Shown: piece after piece, positions 56,187-64,000 of the stretch
How the letters are laid out: the number at the start of each line of letters is the position of its first letter
How positions within the stretch are numbered: position 1 is the first letter of the stretch
NCBI RefSeq assembly: GCF_036711975.1
Contig: NC_091976.1
Location: forward strand, 31,868,001-31,932,000
Reading direction: 5' to 3'
DNA: 64,000 nucleotides
From: Onthophagus taurus
Taxonomy: Eukaryota; Arthropoda; Insecta; Coleoptera; Scarabaeidae
Notes under the pieces: generated by a model
What the model was told of the DNA's origin: nothing
Database searches by the model: none
Seen by the model: only the letters and a program-made list of their open reading frames with translations
Made by a program: the position numbers and the translations under genes

Positions 56187-56690
56187 TTTTTTGTATTTTT
56201 AAAAACACTATTCTTATTGATAATAAGTTTTTATTTAATCATCCTTTTATATTAAATTTAAATCTTGTTTACAGCTTATTTTTTTATGATATTGGTTAAC
56301 CACATGGAAATTACAAGAATTTTGATAACCAAATGGGAAAATAAAAAACAATTTGCAATAATATTTGTTTGGGTCGTTAAGATGTAATCGATAATAACAA
56401 TTGTATGTCAACAGGTGCATTTAATAAATCAATTCTAAATGGGGTGATTAAACTTTTATGAAAAAAGTTTTATGGGGCATACTTTTAAAGTATTTCAATT
56501 ACTTTTTCTTGATTACGCAATTAAATTTGCGATTGATGCGAAGAAAATTGATAGAAAATGAAACGATGGATGCTTAAGATTATGTGCTACAAAAATCACT
56601 TATTGTAATATATATTTTAATATTAAATTACATTTTAATGAGTAACTCTACCCGAACTTTTGCAACTGTTGAAAGGGATCTCAAACGATC

Positions 56691-56698
56691 GTATATAA
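56691..56698 (+). promoter_or_regulatory. TATA box of the cuticle-type gene
   Basis: GTATATAAAC lies 60-70 bases before the start codon. A second TATA-like word (TGTATAATA, 56712) is closer, and TCACTA (56739) could be the initiator. TATA-driven promoters are usual for stage-specific structural genes. 56203-56690 otherwise shows nothing I can assign. Confidence 0.55.
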
Positions 56699-56758
56699 AC
56701 CCCTGACGATTGTGTATAATACATTATGCTTTGTTTCGTCACTACAACAGCAACCAAA

Positions 56759-59700
56759 ATGAACCCTTTGGTAAGATTAAAATTTTTTTTTTATAATAGT
56801 ACTAGAATATAAAAATACAAGGATTAGTAAGTACAAGGATTTGTAAGAAATCAATTAACGAGAAATGAAAATGTGTTCATTGTGATGAAGCTTATCTAGC
56901 TAATTATTATGGATGTACTATGGAAAAATTGAAGAATGAAAGTGGGAAAATCAAAATAACAAGTACTGCACAACTACAATCTCAAAGAAAAGCAAACGTA
57001 ACATCAGTCAGGAAAATCGTTAAATGACATGAGTAGGTCTTATAGCAAGAAGATAGCAACAAATATAAAAATGGACAATAACCTGATAATAATAATAATA
57101 ATAATCTGTAATAGAATAATAATAATATTACTTTATTTGTCCCATTAGATGTACATTGACTTAGTATACATGAAATTATTATAAATTAAGCCAGGACAAA
57201 TTAGGCGGAGTTCAGGTGCAGCCATAACAGCACCTGCTCTTCCACTCAAACCTACTAAAACTAATTCTAAATATACAAGAGAGACAAAGAAAAGAAAAAC
57301 GAAAAGAAATACTAAAAGAAAAAGACCCGATACTGAAATCATAATAAATTACGTTTAAAATTCTGAATTTGAGACAAGCGGCTCCTCATTCTGTGAAACA
57401 ACCTTAAAGAAGTGCTACATTTTAAAGTTGATGGCAAATCATTAAAAATATATGTTATTTGGTATGAAAAGCATTTCTTAAATAGCTGGTGATGATGGAT
57501 CGGCGGGGTAAGAGTGCCCTTGAATCAAATATTCAAGGTATAAACATCGGTACGAAACGTTATTCTATTGAACAAGTATGGAGGTTTCTTTAAAGTAATT
57601 ATATTAAAAAACAAAACCGCCGAAATCATGTCAAATCCTTTAATTTGTGCGGAACATGCTGATGCCCCCATAACCCAAATATCAAGTGCAAGCAAGAATT
57701 TGAAAATTTGAAGGCGACCAATCGCCATAAATCAGCTTAAGAGCAGCATACGCGGAAGCAGTGCACTTATTGATGTGTTTATTAAAGTTTAAATTTTCGT
57801 CCAATAAGACATCCAAGATTCTCACACAATCCTTCATACTTGATTGTTGACAACTATCTTGACCCGATCCCAAACAGAATTGTCACTTATTACCTTTCTT
57901 GGTCCGAATAAAATCAGCTCCGTTTTAGCAGCATTCAGATAGAGGCAGTGACGCCTAGAAACCAGCTCCAAAGCCTCTATATGCGAAGTCAGACCAAAAC
58001 CAGCATTATGACATCTGATGGCAGAAAAGATATATATCACTGGGTGTGATCCGCGTAGAAATAATGATTACAATTTTTTATGTATCTGTTAAAATGCGAT
58101 ATGTAAACTGAGGACCCAAAATTAAACAAGATCATCAAACCCAATGTAGCGAAACATGGCATACATCAAAAGCCTTTGAATAATCTAAGAGACTCATCTT
58201 GGTCTGTGCTTCCTATGACATCGTCCACAATATTCGATAGAGCATTTATAATAATCCCAAGAAGAATACAGCCCATTCTTTTTAAATGCCGTATAAGCAA
58301 TATACAGGTGTCTCACGTAACTGGTTCGTTAGAACTTTTTTAGGTTCGAGTATTCGTACAGTTTTGAAATTTTGGTAGTATGGGTTGTTCAGTCGGAACT
58401 TTCGATCTAAAATACTGTCAAAATGTCATGGCCTTCTAATAAAAATACAAACGGTTTCCTGCATTTCCTGCATGTTTTGATAAATTTACGAATATGAGAG
58501 AAACTACAATAGATAGGTATAGTAATGTTTATAGATAATTTGTAGAAAATTAAATTCTCTTTCTGATAGGCTAAAAAAATATGGGGCGTTCCATTTAAAA
58601 TTTTCGACTTTCTCAGCATTTTTCAGCAACTTTTGACCACTCTGTATAAGATACTCCGATACAACAAATGTCAATCTATTTGACAACATCTGAAGAGTAA
58701 TCGTGCCAATGTAGATATTTTTTGAATGAACGTTGGCTGAGATATGGAGTTTTAAAGAGCATGTTGAAATTTTCCAAAAAAAGCTTAAAACAAAAATAAC
58801 TCGAAAACAAAAAACGCTAGGTACCAATAACTTTTATCAAAGTCAACCTATTATTTTACATACAATTAAATGGTGTAATAAAAATTATAGCATTCCATTT
58901 AAAATAGCGAAGTTATGGTCTACTTCCAGTAGACCGGAAGTGGCGGCCATCTTGAAAACATTTTAGATCGAAAGTTCTTAATGAGCAACCCATGCTACCA
59001 AAATTTCAAATCTCTACGAATAGTGGAACCTGAAAAAGTTCTAACGAACCAGTTACGTGAGACACCCTGTATATATATATATCCTTGTCGCAAAGACACT
59101 GCATTTGTCTGATTGTACTCGTCAACCAAGGCGCAGGAGGCTTAGTAAAGCGTGGAGTTACTAGGGGCATATGACAATTCATTAAATACATTAATGCATT
59201 ATTTGGGAATTCTGCCATCCAATTCACATTATCTCTATCGTAAATATTAGCTTGGTTCGAAACTTCGAACCAGTTTCTGAAAAAGGTTGCAACATGGCAA
59301 AACCCGAAAGTTTCTAGTGTTAGTTCTAATTTTAGTTTAATGATCAGATATGTTTACATGTTCGGTATTTTGATTAAGTAATGAAGTCTGATTGACCGAC
59401 AAACCAGTCACACGTGTAGGGGAATCCATAATTTGAACTGGACCAAAGGAAGACGTCAAATCGAGCAACGCTGAAGTTTGATTATCACTTATCACACTTC
59501 AATAAATTTACATTAAAATCGCCGAGTAACACCAAATCCTCACACTCAGGTGCAAAAGCGGCCAAACTATTCTCAAGGTCTTCCATAAAACAAACAAGAT
59601 TAAAATTAGGGGGTCTGTACACAACACCGACAGTGATTGCCATTCCATTGAGCCGAAATTGAAAGATAATACTATATTTTATGTTATTAGTAATACACAT

Positions 59701-62700
59701 CGCCACGGCTACATCTATCTTGCCGCAAGAAAGAATATGAATCAATATTGAAATAGGTACTGTCATGATAATCGTTTAACCAGGTTTTAGTCAGACCCAG
59801 AAGAGAAAAGCCGCTCCCCAACAACAGAGATGCAGAGATCACACGTTCAAATGAGCCAAAATAAGACTCTGTCATCGGTCGAGAAGTATACTAAATTTTG
59901 CTAAAATTAAAATTAAACTTATAGATTATTTGAATCCTCACATACCGCCATACGAGAACCCTTTAGCTTTGATTATGATATGCCAATGGAAATACATTGT
60001 TGCCAAAGTGGGCTAATAATAGTTAAATCTAAAGTTTTGAAAATGAAATGTACGCAGAAAAATTAAAATAATAGACATATATGAGCTATCAGAAAGAGCA
60101 GTTCAAAAACAGAACCACTGTATCAATATAACATAAAACCAAAAATTACGGTGCTAGTGCAAAACTAGAACTAACACTAGACCGAGAACTAGGAACATTC
60201 GAATTTAGTCAGTACACCATAAAGAAAGCCTATATCCAGGTCTAACTGAAACTGAAAAAGTCTCGTTCACTACCGATAGTGGTAAATAATTTGAGATGAT
60301 CTGCGTAAAAAAGTGCACCTATAATAATAATAATAATAGTTTTATTGAATAAGTATGATTATACATTATTCTCGTCAATAATATACAGTTCGTAAGACTC
60401 AAAATATTACATATCCTTCCTTACAATCCATTTACAACCCAGCATTTATATACTAGGAAAGTTCTTTTTCCAATAATACTCGTTTAACTGTCTGTTTGAA
60501 CCTTTTGTTATTCAACTCTTTTATTTTTGATGGCAATGCATTATACAATTTGATCGATGTATAGTTGATAGTATTCTGGAATTTTTTGATTCTGTGATAT
60601 CGTATTAACAGACTACTTCCATGACGCGTGTTGTAGATATGTAGATTTTCGTTCTTTGGTAATGTGTCTTTCTTCGTATGAACATGAACTAGGCAGGTAA
60701 GTATGAAACAACCCGGGATAGTTAGTATTTTTAAGGTTTTAAAAAATGTTCGGCAACTTCCAATATAGTCAAGCCCAGACAAGATCCGTATCACTTTCTT
60801 TTGCATTTTAAATATGTCGTACATATCATTTGACCCTCCCCAGATAGATAGAGACCACGTTAAAGTTTCGGACAGCATAATGCCTAGAAAATTTATCTTT
60901 TGAATTTCAGTGTCTTTGTCTCTTATTGTAGGGAAAGTTAGTACTTTGGTTTTATCTGCATTTAATTTCATTTTGTTCATGTCAAACCATGTTTTTGCAT
61001 CGGCTAATGATGTTTGCGTTTTATTTTTAAGTTGCTGAATATAATTTCCTTGGTTGATAACATATACACTGCATATGTTATCATATATTTGTCTCTATAC
61101 ATCTGCATAGAGACAAATGGAAAGTGCCTTCACATTTTTTGGCAGATCGTTTATATATATCAGAAAAAGTATAGGCCCAAGCACAGAACTTTGAGGTACA
61201 CCCGTCCCCACAGATTTCCATTCTGAGTGTATTCCTTTCCAATACACTTGCTGTTCTCTCTGATCCAGGTAAGAGGCTAATAAATTATATGCAGTAGCTT
61301 TGAAGCCATATTTATGTAACTTTTCTCTTAAAATTCTGTGGTGTATCATATCAAAAGCCTTGCTGAGATCACAAAAGGCTATTTGCGTGTTTTTCTGTTA
61401 GTCAAAACTATCTGCTATTTTTTGGATAACATTTAATAACGCTGTTGTGGTTGATCTGCCTTGTATGTACCCATGCTGATATTTGGTTTTGAGATCTTCT
61501 TCTTCTAAATATTCTATTATCCTTCTCTTTATGACCATTTCAAATACTTTCGACATCACCGGTAATATTGATATAGGTCTATAATTGCCACAATCGTTTG
61601 GGTCCCCTGGTTTCTTAATTGGTATTATTTTCGCTCGTTTGAGTTCCAGTGGGAAAATACCTTCTGTCAAATATTTGTTTAGTACTACTTTCAGTTGTTT
61701 ACTAATTTGTTCTTCTATTTCTTGTAGCAGTTTTACTGATAAGCCATAAATATCTGTTGTGTTAGTGCTTTTCATGTTTTTAATGATGATAGTGAAGCAC
61801 GCAGGTAAATCGTTCACAAAGACATTAAATAGTAGAGGGCCCAGAATGGAACCCTGAGATACGCCACTAGTTACATTTATATACCTAGATTTAACACCAC
61901 CCAGTTCGACGTACTGCCTACAATCAGACACATAAGACGTAAGGAGATCAATCGCAACCAAATCTTTCCAGTTTCATCGTCAACAACGAAAGATCCAAAC
62001 ATTTGCCTGTGAGAAATTAGTGTGAACTACATCAACTTGTCCACTACGGTCCATTGCGGCAGATACATATTGAGCAAAACTTAGTAGGTTAATGGCAGCA
62101 GATTTATCTGTGTGGAAGCCATGCTGACAATTTGTTCAAATAGCTTTGTAAAGTTATTGATCCATTCTAGTAAACCGGGCAAATCCTGCTTAATTTTCAT
62201 GTCTTTGGAAATTCAGAGTTTTTGATTATTAGGTTGAAAATATGTAAGAGTGCAGTCCTTGACTAAAAATATACATACGACTACTCTTTAGCAGGAATCC
62301 TATCTGGGCCCGTTGTAGCCTTTGCCTTGAATTTTTTTAAAGTATCATAAACAGCGTGATCGTTACCAGTAGGTTCAATTGATGCAGGAATTATGAACTG
62401 GATGCGAAACACCAATAAGAATTACAAGCAATCCTTTATATACAAAGGATTTGATCACATAACTAGAGAAATACTCTTATCACAAGTTGTGCTAAAAGAC
62501 ATAAAAAGACACTTCATCATCTTGTGGATATTGAGGTTATTGAACTTCTGGACACTTCACAGCTAATGAAAAGACATACAAGATAATTTAAGATTATCTT
62601 CAATAATTATTTTTTTAATTTTTAGTTCTTTGCCACTCTCCTTTTATTCATCGCTGGATCAAAAGGCGGTGTTATAACCACGGATCTTAGTCATGGTCTT

Positions 62701-62928
62701 TTAGGATCAGCAACCCCATTAGCAACGTTAACGGCAGTACCAATATCTTCTCTTGGACATGGAGTTTCTTCAGTGGTATCTTCTGGAACTTTAGCACCTA
62801 GCGTTACAGGATTGGGTCATTTAGGTGTAACAGCTCCAATTGCTCTTCCAGCTGTATCAACTGTCTCTGTTGGAACTTTAGGATTGTTGGGAAATACTTT
62901 GGGAGGTCACGTTTTGTCGACTCATTAA
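56759..62928 (+). CDS. secreted low-complexity protein, probably cuticular (two exons)
   Basis: Exon 1 (56759-56770) is just ATG AAC CCT TTG, followed by GTAAGA. Exon 2 (62626-62928) follows TTTTTAG, joining in phase 0 to give 104 residues. [19 protein letters not shown] is a signal peptide. The mature part is rich in A, V, S, G, L, T and H with no cysteine ([40 protein letters not shown]), like low-complexity insect cuticle proteins. The tiny first exon interrupting the signal peptide is typical of cuticle genes. The 5,855-base intron is filled with non-LTR elements on the opposite strand. No chitin-binding R&R motif is present, so the cuticle assignment is inference. Confidence 0.8.
57090..59900 (-). 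mobile_element. non-LTR retrotransposon (R1/jockey-like), decayed, split by a MITE
   Basis: Minus-strand order: endonuclease pieces at 59875-59485 ([41 protein letters not shown], the conserved GDFN), linker at 59227-59100 ([18 protein letters not shown]), then after the MITE an RT thumb at 58040-57690 ([38 protein letters not shown]). The RT fingers and palm are missing. The 3' end carries an (ATT)n tract (57092-57130). Frames shift several times, so it is dead. It lies in the cuticle-type gene's intron in antisense. Confidence 0.8.
58303..59071. mobile_element. MITE/foldback, 769 bp, TACAGGTGTCTCACGTAACT ends
   Basis: The left end TACAGGTGTCTCACGTAACT continues GGTTCGTTAGAACTTTTT. The right end is the complement (AAAGTTCTAACGAACCAGTT then ACGTGAGACACCCTGTA). 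About 110 bases pair at each side, including the ACTTTCGATCTAAAAT region. TA flanks the ends (the right side runs into TATATATATA). It is inserted in the retrotransposon just after its linker coding region. Confidence 0.88.
60150..60212. repeat. palindrome-family fragment
   Basis: GGTGCTAGTGCAAAACTAGA, then ACTAACACTAGACCGAGAACTAGGAACATTCGAATTTAG in pieces matching module Q and the start of P. A further shorter piece lies at 59300-59340 (AACCCGAAAGTTTCTAGTG). Confidence 0.75.
60300..61775 (-). mobile_element. 5'-truncated jockey-like retrotransposon
   Basis: From 61775 downwards the minus strand encodes [40 protein letters not shown] and [20 protein letters not shown] (61398 frame). A frame change near 61398 leads to [40 protein letters not shown] and [20 protein letters not shown], ending at LYAD. 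A deletion and another frame change lead to [26 protein letters not shown] and the tail [20 protein letters not shown] (60980-60453). The 3' end is an (ATT)n tract near 60320-60340. The catalytic YAD is present but the following D is lost at the deletion. Same family as 18630-19555. Confidence 0.85.
61776..62340 (-). pseudogene. RT fragment of a second retrotransposon, cut by the neighbouring one
   Basis: Minus-strand pieces: [11 protein letters not shown] (near 62310), [38 protein letters not shown], and [20 protein letters not shown] then [20 protein letters not shown] (61900-61795). These run from RT fingers to palm and stop before YADD, exactly where the neighbouring element begins. Frames change three times. 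Confidence 0.8.
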
Positions 62929-64000
62929 ATCGTTATTAATTTAAAATTTGAATTTTATGAATTATTCTTGTAGTTTTCTTCTCTTAAAAAAAAATAATTA
63001 TTAAAATTTTATAATGATAAAGAAAATTGTTAAATTACAACGAAAAGCGACGATTAATAAATAATCAATGGGAAATGGGTGCGTACTCTTATTTCACAAT
63101 AACTATTTATAAATTCCGCATGTTCGTGATTGTTGCGGTTGAGCGGTATTTAATTTTTTTAGAAACCTAGTAAATGCATAGTCATGGTTTACATATTAAA
63201 TTCATTTCATATAAGAAAAGACATCGATACCTTTATAATTTACATAAATAATTTACCAGAAAACTTTAAAGTTTATGATGTTGACCTATTGCTCTACTAG
63301 GAAACGCGAGGGTCAAAGATTTGATGCATTTAAAATGGGTGTGGACTAGAACCGAGGAAATATCATCGTTGCTCTTGCACCAGATATGGAGATAAAAATT
63401 TCCATACCCTCCTTTAATTAACAAGTAATACCTTTATGACGCTATTTAGGCTTGTGTTCGAAGGATATACTCAATTAATTGTAAGGTTAAATAAAATAAG
63501 TAAACTTGTGGTAAATATTTCATGGTCGCCGTTATGGTCGATCTAACGGAATTTACCAGAAAATCGAAGTAAATTAAAAAGAAAAAAATGCAATGTTAAG
63601 GATACACGCATTCACTTTTATTATCTCGACCACTTGGACAATGGTTAAAGTGTTTGTTCTAAGTAAAAATTTCGCGTAATTACCATTTCGTGATCCTGGT
63701 CGTGACAAAGAGATTGTTGGCATTGCTGTTTGTAAGTTGAACAAGTTTCAGTGTCAGTTTAATTGCATAATGTTATGGTAATATGTAATGATATATAACC
63801 ACAACACTCGGAATTTAAAGTGCTCTAAATAAAATATTAAATCTTTAAGAATATTTTATTGTTAATATTTTTTAAGTAATATTGTTACCTTAATCTTAGG
63901 GAATAAAAAAAATGTACGGATATTGGAAAGCTAAACTATGGGCGCGGTCTCACGAGTGGCGGGGACTAAAGTCAGCCCACCGATTTTCGAACAACTAAAA
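62929..64000. other. 3' flank; no further gene recognised
   Basis: AATAAA at 63056-63061 is the likely polyadenylation signal of the cuticle-type gene. 63225-63300 on the plus strand reads FIIYINNLPENFKVYDVDLL, a short RT-like remnant. The rest up to the window end has no supportable content. Confidence 0.45.

Overview
This is a eukaryotic nuclear window, AT-rich and crowded with transposons, almost certainly from an insect and probably a beetle (inference). The support is an insulin-like peptide with an insect-style layout, a small signal-peptide gene of cuticle-protein type with a 4-codon first exon, an AIG1/GIMAP-like GTPase, nuclear spliceosomal introns, Tc1/mariner, hAT and non-LTR elements, and long satellite arrays. 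No bacterial operon, phage or CRISPR is present.

Layout. 1-3.2 kb: the end of an ~184-bp satellite. 5.0-5.8 kb (minus): an insulin-like peptide gene in two coding exons. 6.47-11.49 kb: a ~5 kb element bounded by inverted 18-bp ends, built from alternating palindromes and enclosing a broken reverse transcriptase (RT). 11.5-19.5 kb: RT and Tc1-type fossils, MITEs and a 0.5-kb direct duplication. 19.56-23.6 kb: a 360-bp dimeric satellite. 24.0-25.2 kb: a 151-bp array related to the 6.5-11.5 kb palindromes. 27-38 kb: a shuffled low-copy repeat that has been a landing pad for several elements; its own repeated copies give the empty sites and so the target-site duplications.

The gene-dense part is 39-50.6 kb: Tim8 (minus), tRNA-Gln(UUG) (plus), AMN1 (plus, last intron 6.0 kb filled by nested transposons), clathrin light chain (minus, six exons including a 36-nt cassette), and tRNA pseudouridine synthase PUS3 (plus, five exons). 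An unidentified minus-strand terminal exon lies just behind PUS3. 51.1-54.1 kb: a 285-bp satellite of about 11 copies. 54.8-56.2 kb: a two-exon AIG1-like GTPase (minus). 56.76-62.93 kb: a secreted, probably cuticular, 104-residue protein whose 5.9-kb intron is packed with minus-strand non-LTR retrotransposons.

The host genes are unrelated single-copy housekeeping, hormone and structural genes, not a pathway. Exon joins were made by eye from GT/AG sites, frame continuity and family knowledge. Six gene models close in frame with no internal stop. The most unusual feature is the palindrome-array element family, found as a 5-kb element, a homogenised array and scattered short copies.
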